From Chryseobacterium gleum (lineage in GTDB: Bacteria; Bacteroidota; Bacteroidia; Flavobacteriales_D; Crocinitomicaceae), in assembly GCA_945897755.1 (NCBI GenBank), contig CAMDGH010000020.1:1-35367 (forward strand): a stretch of 35,367 bases of DNA, given 5' to 3'. Shown here piece by piece: positions 1-8,215 of this stretch; position 1 is the first letter of the stretch; every line of letters starts with the position of its first letter. The notes beneath the pieces were generated by a model. It was not told where the DNA came from. It was given only the letters and a program-made list of their open reading frames with translations, and searched no databases. Made by a program: the position numbers and the translations under genes.

Positions 1-750
1 AACACCAGTAGCAACGATATTATCAAAGAATTGATTGTGAATGGAAGTGCCGATGTAAAATTAGAGATTGAAACCTTGTTGCAAGGAGGAACGCTTCAAA
101 AATCAATTACAGAAGATGTAGTTTTCGGAAATATCCAACAATCACCAGATGCACTTTGGAACTTTTTCATGTTTTCGGGGTATTTGAAAATTGTTAAAAA
201 GGAACAGATAGATGATGTGATTTATGGCGAATTTGCAATTCCGAACAAAGAACTAAGAAGTATATTTAAAGAAGCTGTTCAGTTTTGGTTTGTACAATCA
301 GATACGTATGATCGTTTCAATACAGTACTTTCCAATTTAAAGAAAGGGCGAGTGGAAGATTTTAGTTTGTATTTTCTAGATTTCATTCAAAAAGTATGTA
401 GCTATTATGATTTTGCAGATACCGAACCAGAAAGAGTTTACCACGCTTTGGTTTTAGGAATGATGGTTCAATTACAGTCTGATTACCGCATTACATCCAA
501 TCGAGAAAGTGGTTATGGAAGATACGACATTGTGCTTCATCCTTTAAAAGCGGAGCTTCCTGCCTATGTTTTTGAGTTCAAGCGCTTTCTTTCTATCAAA
601 GAAACTACGATCGAAGACACCCTAAACGCAGCGATGAAACAAATGTACGATATGAAATATGCTGCTGTTTTAGAACAAGAAGGGTTTTCTGCTATTCACC
701 ATATTGCTATTGCTTTTAAAGGGAAAGAAGTAAGGATGCGTTACGAATAA
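1..750 (+). CDS. AAA-ATPase-like / PD-(D/E)XK nuclease domain protein, 3' part only
   Basis: The reading frame is open from the first base, so the gene starts upstream of the window; the TTG at 31 is only an internal codon. The first residues (NTSSNDIIKEL) match the junction after the ATPase part in the Bacteroidota family that joins an AAA-ATPase-like domain (PF09820) to a C-terminal PD-(D/E)XK nuclease-like domain (PF08011). The nuclease core is visible: Asp in YGRYD at 526-528, then Glu and Lys of an E-F-K triplet at 574-576 and 580-582. The cell role of this abundant family is not established; some members sit near mobile or defence genes. Only the C-terminal half can be described. The gene ends in a hairpin that includes its stop codon. 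Family assignment is fairly sure, function is not. Confidence 0.8.
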   Translation, partial: NTSSNDIIKELIVNGSADVKLEIETLLQGGTLQKSITEDVVFGNIQQSPDALWNFFMFSGYLKIVKKEQIDDVIYGEFAIPNKELRSIFKEAVQFWFVQSDTYDRFNTVLSNLKKGRVEDFSLYFLDFIQKVCSYYDFADTEPERVYHALVLGMMVQLQSDYRITSNRESGYGRYDIVLHPLKAELPAYVFEFKRFLSIKETTIEDTLNAAMKQMYDMKYAAVLEQEGFSAIHHIAIAFKGKEVRMRYE

Positions 751-764
751 AGCGCATTTTTTTA
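736..764 (+). terminator. Hairpin terminator overlapping the stop codon of the first gene
   Basis: ATGCG at 736-740 pairs with CGCAT at 753-757, with the TAA stop in the loop and a run of T from 757 to 764. The stem is only five pairs, so this is a modest intrinsic terminator. It lies between two convergent genes. Confidence 0.45.
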
Positions 765-832
765 ATTGCTTTTGAAACAACTTATTTTACATTAATGAAA
801 GAACTCATTTTCCTGCTTTATCTTTTGTAATG

Positions 833-2212
833 CTACTCTATAAAAAACCGGATTATTTCTTTGAATGGAGCTTCTATATTTACAAAGCACCATCCTTTTT
901 GGAGCATTGATACATCCATTTTCACCTTCGATTCCAAGCTTGTTGATTCGAGTACAACTTGCCCCATTTCGTTTATGATCGAAATCATTAAAGGTGATTC
1001 TCCCTCGTTTATTAAGGTTTGATTAATTAGTATTGGAAGTTTCTCTTTCTGAGCACTTTGACTTACCGCAAGGTTTAAGCATCCTTTAGTTCTGTTTTTC
1101 AATGTGTTGAAGTCAATGTAGCAAGCGTATGTCACACTGTCTATAAATGGATTTCGGTTTCCTTGTATTGAATAAATGTATTCATTTCGTGCTAGTTCGT
1201 AGTTGTCTGGAGGGTCTTGAAAATGCCATTTTTTAAGTATTTCTTGATCTTGTTGTTGGGGTAGCTCCCATCCGGGCATTGCCGAGCTGTATGATATAGC
1301 CATATACATCATTGCACGCGCTGCATTACCCTTATGTTTAGACCTAGGTTCGAAGACCAATTGTTTTCCATTATATCCTAATTTTCCTTCCAAATACGAG
1401 AACACGACATCCCCTGTTACTTCTCCCAAGGGAAAATTGCTTCGTGGCGCGTTTGCTTTATCTAAATTGCAAGGGTATAAGTTATGAAAATCACTGTATT
1501 CGGCTTTGGGAGGATTGTTTGCTGGGTAGGAAGGCATCCAAGAATGGGGATAAGCATGTTCTCTACTATAGCCAAGGGCTGTCCAGTCAAATGCGTCCGA
1601 AAACAATTTTTTTTCTCCTGAGTATGCGCATTCAACATAGCGTTGAGTATGCGATGTGTCTATAAGTTCTAATGAAGATAATACCGTAGTTTTATAGTCG
1701 GAATAGGGTAAAACAAGATGCTTATTTATTCGCTCAGAAAGTAAGCTTATAAAATTTGGAGCAGTTTTTGAAATACCCTCGTAATAAGAACCAATTTTAC
1801 TTCCCGTAGTAATTACTTTCTGGATCTTATTTCCTAATTGTTGATAGTTTTCAGTACCCGCAGCACCGTTAAAAGAAAAAACAGTAATGAAATAGGTCGA
1901 ATTTGCTCTGATAGCTGAAGGAGTAAAACAAGTGTCACTACCAATATAAACTACTTTTGAAAATCCAATTTTATCTCCTCGTTGATAGCTAACTCCGTCC
2001 ACTGGTTTATCAATAATAGTCGTCTTCATTTGCATTAAAACCAAGTAAAAATGACTAGTTTTTACTTGGTTATAATTTACCTTGAATGTAAATGAATTAA
2101 GATTAGAGAAACTTATGGATGTTGGGTTTTCGTAGGGTTCTTGAGCTAGTTGAGTTGAGCCATATTGATGAAAAAATAGGACTGCAAAAAGCACGCATAA
2201 TCGCTGCATCAT
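833..2212 (-). CDS. Secreted endonuclease I-family nuclease with FN3-like domain and Por-type tail
   Basis: 459 residues. A signal peptide (about 1-24, starting MMQRLCVLFAVLFF) is followed by a fibronectin-III-like domain (about 28-140) and a catalytic endonuclease I domain (PF04231, His-Me finger, about 160-370). The active-site region shows REHAYPHSWMP with His219 and His223, then a DFHNLYP segment and downstream Asn residues that would help bind the metal. About 65 C-terminal residues resemble a type IX secretion sorting domain (INEMGQVVLES, KGWCFVNI), though the usual YPNP opening is missing. It probably degrades DNA outside the cell or at the surface for nutrition. There are two adjacent start ATGs (2212 and 2209). 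It stands alone, convergent with the first gene. Nuclease family is confident; the export route is inferred. Confidence 0.85.
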   Translation of the reverse strand: MMQRLCVLFAVLFFHQYGSTQLAQEPYENPTSISFSNLNSFTFKVNYNQVKTSHFYLVLMQMKTTIIDKPVDGVSYQRGDKIGFSKVVYIGSDTCFTPSAIRANSTYFITVFSFNGAAGTENYQQLGNKIQKVITTGSKIGSYYEGISKTAPNFISLLSERINKHLVLPYSDYKTTVLSSLELIDTSHTQRYVECAYSGEKKLFSDAFDWTALGYSREHAYPHSWMPSYPANNPPKAEYSDFHNLYPCNLDKANAPRSNFPLGEVTGDVVFSYLEGKLGYNGKQLVFEPRSKHKGNAARAMMYMAISYSSAMPGWELPQQQDQEILKKWHFQDPPDNYELARNEYIYSIQGNRNPFIDSVTYACYIDFNTLKNRTKGCLNLAVSQSAQKEKLPILINQTLINEGESPLMISIINEMGQVVLESTSLESKVKMDVSMLQKGWCFVNIEAPFKEIIRFFIE

Positions 2213-2345
2213 AAAGGTGTAAAAACTATAAAATTAGAAAACTTAACACAATAACCAACACCGATTCAAAAGAGCATTTCCACATCTAATTTAAGAGACC
2301 TGTTTAATTAATTTTAATTAATGTAAATTAATCTTATGGGTTTAT

Positions 2346-2373
2346 CAAGTTAAGTCTCGAAATTACGTGAAAC
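2346..2373 (+). repeat. 28-bp direct repeat, copy A
   Basis: Matches 3924-3951 in 26 of 28 positions (they begin CAAGTTAAGTCTCGAAATTA and differ at positions 21 and 24). Both copies have the same orientation and are 1578 bp apart, enclosing the transposase-like remnant and the lipoprotein gene. No third copy was noticed in the window. Confidence 0.75.
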
Positions 2374-2429
2374 ATAGCTTTTTTTACGCTCTTCCAGTCG
2401 CAAATTGGTATTAAACAAAACGATTTGAT

Positions 2430-2564
2430 ATGAAAACGATAAAAGATAGGAAGGCCTTTAAAGAACAATTTCAAACTAGCGAATTCTGTCTTTCATATCT
2501 TTCAGGACAAATATGGTCCAATCACCATTTAAAATGTTTTTTGTTTCAAAAAAAAGAAAAATAA
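2430..2564 (+). pseudogene. Probable remnant of an IS1595-type transposase N-terminus
   Basis: A 44-codon frame from ATG 2430 contains the spacing typical of the zinc-ribbon start of IS1595 transposases (PF12760): Phe, six residues on Cys (FQTSEFC), then CLSYL, four residues, Trp, and a further Cys (WSNHHLKC). In intact members the last Cys begins a CPxCG knuckle; here the frame breaks into Lys-rich codons and stops, and I found no continuation in the other frames. The match rests on about 25 residues, so chance cannot be excluded. It sits just after repeat copy A and before the lipoprotein gene, which supports a degraded insertion here. Confidence 0.4.
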
Positions 2565-2672
2565 ATTTTCAATTTGTGTTATCACCAATAACTTCAAGAG
2601 AAGAGAGTATGTTTTTAATCCTTATTTTTATTCCTCTCAACAGATTTTAGCCAAAGCAAAGGAATTTATTTC

Positions 2673-2680
2673 TACATTTG
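2673..2680 (+). promoter_or_regulatory. TAnnTTTG -7 box for the lipoprotein gene
   Basis: TACATTTG lies 21 bases before the start codon at 2702 and fits the Bacteroidota -7 consensus TAnnTTTG. A clear -33 TTG element is not visible. Confidence 0.5.
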
Positions 2681-2701
2681 TATCATTATTAAATCGATAT
2701 T

Positions 2702-3748
2702 ATGAAAAAACTAATTTTTGCTTTTGTGTTGACAAGTGCTTTAGTTTCTTGTGAAAAAGAATCTTCAACTCCTAACACAAATAATAATCCTGTAACGGAT
2801 ACAACAAACAACGCATCAAGTTCATCCGTTGTTAATTCAATTGATTGTTCTTCTATTCAATTAACGGGCACGCTAAAAAAGGGTGAATTTGCAAATTCAG
2901 TAAGTGTTAAAATTAATTATTTAGGAGGGAATGGAAAAGCATATGATTCTCAAACAATAAGCTCTACTGGAGTTAGTGGTTTATCAGCTAAGCGCGCAGC
3001 GGGAGTTTTAGTAAATGGAAACGGAAGTTTAACCTATGTTATTTCAGGAGCGCCAACGATTGCTGGTGTAGCAAGTTTTTCAATTACATTAGGTGGTAAA
3101 AGTTGTAATTTTAGTTTAACAATAGAAGACGATAACCAATCAGGTATTATAGCAGGAGAAAACATTAAGGATATTGAAGATAACAGTTATAAAACAGTTC
3201 ATATTGGAGGTCAACATTGGATGGCTGAAAATTTGAGAGTTACAAAATTCAATGATGGTACACTTATACCTCAAGCAATTTCTAGCTCAGCATGGGTAAA
3301 TGCGGATGTACCTGCAAGATGTTACTATGATAATAATAATGCAAAATATGGAATTTTGTATAATTGGTCTGTTGCTGATGGAAATAATAAAAATGTTTGT
3401 CCTACTGGTTGGCATGTTGCAAGAGATATTGAATGGACAGAATTGACTAATTACCTAGGTGGTGAACAAATTGCTGGAGGTAAATTAAAAGAAGTAGGTT
3501 TTGCAAATTGGGAAAGCCCTAATACGGATGCAAGTAATTCTGCTTTATTTAATGCTTTACCTGGGGGATTAAGGACTGCAGATGGAGATTTTTATAGGAT
3601 TAAAAACAGAGCTTATTGGTGGTCACCATCATCTGAAATAAGTGTATATGGTGCCAAGTATCGTAAAATTAAGTTTGATAGTGGGAATATTGAGTGGTCT
3701 TATGAACCTGTGAGAGCAGGAATGTCCATTCGTTGTTTGAAAAATTAA
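2702..3748 (+). CDS. Lipoprotein with Fibrobacter succinogenes major-paralogue domain
   Basis: 348 residues. The N-terminus MKKLIFAFVLTSALVSC is a lipoprotein signal with the lipid-bearing Cys at 17, so the product is probably anchored to the outer membrane. After a Ser/Thr/Asn-rich linker there is a small beta-rich region (about 48-142), then a domain of the Fibrobacter succinogenes major paralogous type (TIGR02145, about 155-347). Its marks are VHIGGQHWMAENL, GILYNWS, CPTGWHV, ALPGGLR, WWSPS and a closing SIRCLKN. The domain is common in surface proteins of Bacteroidota and Fibrobacteres; its function is unknown. A -7 box precedes the gene and a strong terminator follows it, so it is a single-gene unit. 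It lies between the two 28-bp repeats and may have arrived as a cassette. Confidence 0.85.
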   Translation: MKKLIFAFVLTSALVSCEKESSTPNTNNNPVTDTTNNASSSSVVNSIDCSSIQLTGTLKKGEFANSVSVKINYLGGNGKAYDSQTISSTGVSGLSAKRAAGVLVNGNGSLTYVISGAPTIAGVASFSITLGGKSCNFSLTIEDDNQSGIIAGENIKDIEDNSYKTVHIGGQHWMAENLRVTKFNDGTLIPQAISSSAWVNADVPARCYYDNNNAKYGILYNWSVADGNNKNVCPTGWHVARDIEWTELTNYLGGEQIAGGKLKEVGFANWESPNTDASNSALFNALPGGLRTADGDFYRIKNRAYWWSPSSEISVYGAKYRKIKFDSGNIEWSYEPVRAGMSIRCLKN

Positions 3749-3838
3749 AATAGTATAATTTACAAGTGATTATTTATTGAGTTAATCCATAATTCATAAA
3801 TTATCTCTCATCATTTAATTTCAGATTACTTTTTTTCT

Positions 3839-3877
3839 CCTCGTTCAGGTTTTAAAACCTCAACGAGGATTTTTTTT
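3839..3877 (+). terminator. Strong intrinsic terminator after the lipoprotein gene
   Basis: CCTCGTT at 3839-3845 pairs with AACGAGG at 3862-3868, and the interior AGGTTTTAAAACCT extends the stem past a single C-C mismatch. A run of T follows (3870-3877). It ends transcription from the lipoprotein gene before the dipeptidyl-peptidase promoter. Confidence 0.8.
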
Positions 3878-3923
3878 AATTTACGCTTGTTCAATACATA
3901 TTCAATTTTTCTAACAGTGTTAG

Positions 3924-3951
3924 CAAGTTAAGTCTCGAAATTATGTAAAAC
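3924..3951 (+). repeat. 28-bp direct repeat, copy B
   Basis: Second copy of the repeat at 2346-2373, same orientation, 26 of 28 bases identical. It lies 98 bases before the start codon of the dipeptidyl peptidase and upstream of that gene's likely -7 box. Confidence 0.75.
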
Positions 3952-4018
3952 GCAACTAAATAAAGGATAATAAAAAAGGGTAAAAGGCAATTCGTGATAT
4001 CTAATGCCTTATTATGTG

Positions 4019-4026
4019 TAAATTTG
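4019..4026 (+). promoter_or_regulatory. TAnnTTTG -7 box for the dipeptidyl-peptidase gene
   Basis: TAAATTTG fits the Bacteroidota -7 consensus and ends 23 bases before the ATG at 4050. No convincing -33 element was seen. Confidence 0.5.
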
Positions 4027-4049
4027 AGCTCTAAAAATAAAACTGTTTT

Positions 4050-6221
4050 ATGACAACAAATAAGCTGATTTTCACTCTGATTACTTTTTTTTCAATCATT
4101 AATTCTCTTTTAGGTCAACGCACATTGTCTGTTGAGGCAATATGGAAAGACCAGCAATTTAAAGAAAAGTCATACGAAGGGTTTAATGGGATGAATGACG
4201 GTGAACATTTCTCCCGTTTAAATGCAGATGATAATGCAATCACAATTCATTCGTACAAGAAAAACAATGAACAAGGGACAGTACTTGTAGGTCAATCAGA
4301 TTTAAAAATAAACGGAAAAACAATTAAGATTGCATCCTATGAATTTAGTGATGATGAAAAAAAACTACTTATTCTAAGCAATCAAAAAGCAATTTACAGA
4401 AGAAGTTATACCGCTGAATATTACGTGTTCGATCTAAAGTCAAAAAAGCTAGAATACTTAGATAGTACTAAAATGGAAGCAACTCTTGCACGTTTTTCTC
4501 CCGACGGAACAAAAATTGCATTCGTTCATAAAAACAATATATATATCAGGGATATTGTTTCTAAAACGACACTTACAGTGACCAAAGATGGGAAAAGCAA
4601 CGCGATTATCAACGGTACAAGCGATTGGGTTTATGAAGAAGAATTTAGCATCACACAGTGTTTTGATTGGTCATTCGACAGCAAAAAAATAGCATATTTG
4701 AGATTTGATGAAGAGGCAGTAAAACAGAGTACCATTGATTATTACAAAGGGAATTATCCAACTACAGTGGCTTACAAATACCCTAAATCCGGTGAGGATA
4801 ACGCTAAGGTTACGCTTCATATTTTTGACCTAGCTCGTACAAGTTCATTACAGGTTAAATTAAACGAATACGAATACTTGCCTCGTTTAAAATGGGCTCC
4901 AACAGAATCAGTACTGATAGCTCAAACATTAAACAGGCATCAAAACACACTCGATTTTTATTCAATCGATGGAGAGTCAGGACTAGCAACGCCTTTTTAT
5001 CAAGAAAAATCAATTACGTATGTCGAGATTGATGATAATTTAATCATCTTGCCAAACGGTAAAGAAATCCTTCGTACAAGTGAAATAGATGGATATAACC
5101 ACATCTATGTTTTAAATTTAAATGGCACTCAAAAAGCCATTACATCTGGAGAATATGATGTAATCGAACTGTACGGTATAAATCCTAAAGCAACACATGT
5201 CTTTTACTCAGCAGCAGTAAAAGGACCTCATCACAAGGGTGTTTATTCAAGTTCTCTTGTTACAAAAGAAAAGAAAATACTCAGCGAGGAATTAGGTAAT
5301 AATACGGCGGTATTTGCCAAAGGAATGCGTTATTTTGTCTTGAAAACATCCAACGCGAACACTCCGCCAACCTCTACTTTGAGAGACTCAAAAGGAAAAG
5401 AAATCTGCATTTTAGAAAATAATACAGAGTTGAAAAACACCTTAAAAACATATAATTTAACGCGTAAAGAGTTTTTTAAAATTCAAGGAGAGGGAGGTCA
5501 ATTGTATGCTTGGATTATGAAACCCGTAGATTTTAATCCGGAAAAAAAATATCCTGTCTATGTTTCCATTTATGGTGGTCCGGGTCACAATACGGTTAGC
5601 GACAGTTGGGGTGGCAACGATTATATGTATCACCAATTACTTACCCAGAGTGGGTATATCGTAGTCAGTGTTGATCCCAGAGGAACACTTTATCGAGGAG
5701 CAGCCCATAAAAAAAGCACCTACTTACAAATGGGGAAATATGAACTCGCTGATTTTATGAGTGCAGCATCTTATTTAGGTAGTTTAGCATATGTTGACAA
5801 AGACCGTATCGGAATACAAGGATGGAGTTATGGTGGTTTTATGACCTCATTAGCGATGACCAAAGGTGCTCCGTTGTTTAAGATGGGGATTGCCGTAGCC
5901 CCAGTTACCAATTGGAAATACTATGACAATATTTATACTGAACGCTTTATGCGAACACCGAAAGAAAACATAAATGGTTACGAAGACAATTCTCCAATTA
6001 CACATGCCGGAAAATTGAAAGGAAAATACATGCTAATACATGGAACAGCAGACGATAATGTCCATTTTCAAAATGCGATGGAATTTACAAACGCACTTAT
6101 AAAAGAAAATATTCAGTTTGATCAATTTTCTTATCCAAATAAAAATCACGGGATATATGGAGGGAATACACGAAATCACCTCTATTCAATGATGTATCAA
6201 TACACCTTAAAGAACTTGTAA
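4050..6221 (+). CDS. Dipeptidyl-peptidase IV, S9 family
   Basis: 723 residues, the normal length for bacterial DPP IV. A signal peptide (about 1-22, ending SLLGQ) sends it to the periplasm. The DPPIV N-terminal beta-propeller (about 60-440) carries the double-Glu motif DWVYEEEF with Glu196 and Glu197, which hold the substrate's free amino group. The alpha/beta-hydrolase domain (about 490-723) has the nucleophile in GWSYGGF (Ser593), the acid in GTADDNVHF (Asp668/669) and the base in NKNHGIYGG (His700). All catalytic parts are present. It should remove Xaa-Pro or Xaa-Ala dipeptides from peptide N-termini during peptide use. It has its own promoter and only a weak terminator-like hairpin after it. 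Confidence 0.93.
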   Translation: MTTNKLIFTLITFFSIINSLLGQRTLSVEAIWKDQQFKEKSYEGFNGMNDGEHFSRLNADDNAITIHSYKKNNEQGTVLVGQSDLKINGKTIKIASYEFSDDEKKLLILSNQKAIYRRSYTAEYYVFDLKSKKLEYLDSTKMEATLARFSPDGTKIAFVHKNNIYIRDIVSKTTLTVTKDGKSNAIINGTSDWVYEEEFSITQCFDWSFDSKKIAYLRFDEEAVKQSTIDYYKGNYPTTVAYKYPKSGEDNAKVTLHIFDLARTSSLQVKLNEYEYLPRLKWAPTESVLIAQTLNRHQNTLDFYSIDGESGLATPFYQEKSITYVEIDDNLIILPNGKEILRTSEIDGYNHIYVLNLNGTQKAITSGEYDVIELYGINPKATHVFYSAAVKGPHHKGVYSSSLVTKEKKILSEELGNNTAVFAKGMRYFVLKTSNANTPPTSTLRDSKGKEICILENNTELKNTLKTYNLTRKEFFKIQGEGGQLYAWIMKPVDFNPEKKYPVYVSIYGGPGHNTVSDSWGGNDYMYHQLLTQSGYIVVSVDPRGTLYRGAAHKKSTYLQMGKYELADFMSAASYLGSLAYVDKDRIGIQGWSYGGFMTSLAMTKGAPLFKMGIAVAPVTNWKYYDNIYTERFMRTPKENINGYEDNSPITHAGKLKGKYMLIHGTADDNVHFQNAMEFTNALIKENIQFDQFSYPNKNHGIYGGNTRNHLYSMMYQYTLKNL

Positions 6222-6246
6222 AAATGGCTTCTATCCTATAATTGAT

Positions 6247-6273
6247 CGAACAAAGAAGTTTGCGTTTTTTTTT
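6247..6273 (+). terminator. Weak hairpin and T-run after the dipeptidyl peptidase
   Basis: CAAA at 6251-6254 pairs with TTTG at 6259-6262, with flanking CG pairs possible across an AA bulge, then nine T (6265-6273). The position and T-run suit a terminator, but the stem is poor. Confidence 0.35.
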
Positions 6274-6351
6274 GAAAAAAAATAAACGAAATCACTTGGC
6301 TTGCTAATATACGTGTATTTTCTCTTTGTAAAAGCTAGTGTGTTGTTTTTT

Positions 6352-6400
6352 AAATTGTTACCGAAATCAAAATACTTGTTTTCAATTTCGGCAACAATTT
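6352..6400. repeat. Long inverted repeat between the peptidase and citrate synthase
   Basis: Arms 6352-6367 (AAATTGTTACCGAAAT) and 6385-6400 are complementary in 15 of 16 positions, the exception being one A-C mismatch. The loop contains AAAA and TTTT tracts that can pair further. No T-run follows in the plus direction, so it is not a standard terminator for the upstream gene; it could be an operator or a leader hairpin for citrate synthase. Confidence 0.7.
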
Positions 6401-6515
6401 AAAGTCTGTATTACCCCTTATTTTATTTCTTGTTTTTATTAAAAATGAATAAATAAATTCGGAATTAACTATTTCTTTGTTAATTTAGTTGCGTTATAAA
6501 AAAAGGATGACTCTC

Positions 6516-7802
6516 ATGGGCGAAACTGCTAAATTAGTATTGGAAGGGAAAGAATTCGAATTCCCTATAATTGAAGGAACAGAAAATGAAAAAGCAATAG
6601 ACATTAGTTCATTGCGAGACACAACAGGTTATGTTACATTAGACACTGGTTACAAAAACACAGGTGCTACAAAAAGTGCGATTACTTTTTTAGATGGTGA
6701 AAAAGGCATTTTAAAATACAGAGGGTATTCAATCGAAGAATTGGCAGAGAAAGCAAGTTTTATTGAAGTTGCGTATTTGTTGATTTACGGTGACTTACCT
6801 ACAAAAAAAGAATTAGCTGATTTCACAAATAGTATTACAAAACACACTTTGGTTCATGAAGACATGAAGCAATTTTTTGAAGCTTATCCAGCCAAAGCAC
6901 ATCCAATGGGTGTATTGTCTTCTATGGTTTGCTCCTTATCTACATTCTATCCAGAATCATTAGATCCAAACAGAAGTCCAGAAGCGAAAAATTTAACAGT
7001 ACACCGTTTACTTGCTAAATTGCCTACTCTTGCAGCTTGGGCATACAAAAATTCAATGCGTCATCCATTCATGTATCCAAAAAATGAATATGATTATTGT
7101 AAGAACTTTTTGTACATGATGTTTTCTATGCCAACAGAAGATTTTAAAGTAGATCCGGTTATTGTAAGCGCTTTAAATAAGTTATTTATTCTACATGCTG
7201 ACCACGAACAAAATTGTTCTACTTCAACGGTTCGTATTGTTGGTTCATCGCAAGCAAATTTATACGCTTCTATTTCTGCAGGTATTTCTGCTTTATGGGG
7301 TCCTTTACACGGGGGAGCAAACCAAGAGGTAATCGAAATGTTAGAAGAAATTCAGGCTGATGGTGGAGATGTTGATAAATGGATTTTAAAAGCAAAAGAC
7401 AAAGAAGATTCTTTCAGATTGATGGGTTTTGGTCACCGTGTTTATAAAAACTTTGATCCACGAGCAAACATCATCAAAAAAGCATGTGACGATATTTTAG
7501 AAAAACTACAAGTGAACGATCCTTTGCTTGCTATTGCAAAGCGTTTAGAGCAAGTTGCTTTAGAAGATGAATATTTTAAATCACGAAATTTATATCCGAA
7601 CGTAGATTTCTACTCAGGAATCATTTACAAAGCGATTGGGATACCAACGGAAATGTTTACGGTAATGTTTGCGATTGGTCGATTACCGGGATGGATCGCA
7701 CAATGGAAAGAAATGACTGAAAACAAAGAGCCTATCGGACGACCAAGACAAATTTACATTGGTGAAGTTGTAAGGCATTATGTTCCAATTGAAGAAAGAT
7801 AA
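6516..7802 (+). CDS. gltA: Citrate synthase
   Basis: Condenses oxaloacetate and acetyl-CoA to citrate at the entry of the TCA cycle, in the cytoplasm. From the ATG at 6516 the protein has 428 residues, the size of bacterial hexameric (E. coli-like) citrate synthases. Family blocks are plain: GILKYRGYSIEELA, HADHEQNCSTSTVR, GPLHGGANQEV with its catalytic His, FGHRVYKNFDPRA, and YPNVDFYSG with the catalytic Asp. An upstream TTG (6489) and ATG (6507) are in frame, but 6516 gives MGETAKLVLEG, which lines up with relatives, and AAAGGA at about 6501-6506 is the one fair ribosome binding site seen in the window. A bidirectional terminator follows. Confidence 0.96.
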   Translation: MGETAKLVLEGKEFEFPIIEGTENEKAIDISSLRDTTGYVTLDTGYKNTGATKSAITFLDGEKGILKYRGYSIEELAEKASFIEVAYLLIYGDLPTKKELADFTNSITKHTLVHEDMKQFFEAYPAKAHPMGVLSSMVCSLSTFYPESLDPNRSPEAKNLTVHRLLAKLPTLAAWAYKNSMRHPFMYPKNEYDYCKNFLYMMFSMPTEDFKVDPVIVSALNKLFILHADHEQNCSTSTVRIVGSSQANLYASISAGISALWGPLHGGANQEVIEMLEEIQADGGDVDKWILKAKDKEDSFRLMGFGHRVYKNFDPRANIIKKACDDILEKLQVNDPLLAIAKRLEQVALEDEYFKSRNLYPNVDFYSGIIYKAIGIPTEMFTVMFAIGRLPGWIAQWKEMTENKEPIGRPRQIYIGEVVRHYVPIEER

Positions 7803-7817
7803 ACGCATCTGAAACAA

Positions 7818-7849
7818 AAAAAACTACTCTTTGAGTAGTTTTTTTTTGT
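7818..7849. terminator. Bidirectional terminator between citrate synthase and thioredoxin
   Basis: AAACTACTC (7822-7830) pairs with GAGTAGTTT (7834-7842), with a three-base loop, an A-run on the left and a T-run on the right. It can serve both convergent genes. Confidence 0.85.
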
Positions 7850-7915
7850 TTCATGTATTTTTTTTATTGGTTGATAAGGTGCAAATTAAAGGAGTAAGCC
7901 CTTTATTCGTATTTA

Positions 7916-8215
7916 TTAGCTTGATTTTAATAGAATGTCTTTTAATTCACTTGAGGATACAATTCCGGATTTTTTCCAAATGATTTCTCCTTTTTTAAAC
8001 AAAAGTAAGGTGGGAACACTTTTGATTTTAAAACGGGATGCAAGTACTTGATTCTTGTCTACATCAATTTTAAGTATTGTCACCATTGCTCCAACTTTTG
8101 ATTTAACATCATCTAGAATAGGAGACATTGTTTTACATGGACCGCACCACGTTGCATGAAAGTCAACTAGGGTTAAGCGGTCACTTTTTATAATTTCAGA
8201 AAATGTTCGTTTCAA
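7916..8215 (-). CDS. Thioredoxin
   Basis: A 99-residue single-domain thioredoxin that reduces protein disulfides in the cytoplasm; there is no signal peptide. The active site WCGPC is at 23-27 and the cis-Pro of SVPT is Pro68, both as expected, and the length is normal. The start codon is TTG at 8215-8213: the in-frame codons upstream run straight into a TAA (8225-8227), and the first ATG in frame lies beyond the active site, so a TTG start is the only sensible choice. It is a single-gene unit convergent with citrate synthase, and shares the terminator between them. No clear promoter box was seen. Confidence 0.92.
   Translation of the reverse strand: MKRTFSEIIKSDRLTLVDFHATWCGPCKTMSPILDDVKSKVGAMVTILKIDVDKNQVLASRFKIKSVPTLLLFKKGEIIWKKSGIVSSSELKDILLKSS

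Noticed and set aside
6489-6515. TTG or ATG upstream start for citrate synthase
   Set aside because: It adds a Lys/Arg-rich leader absent from the family; the ATG at 6516 has a suitable ribosome binding site and aligned start.
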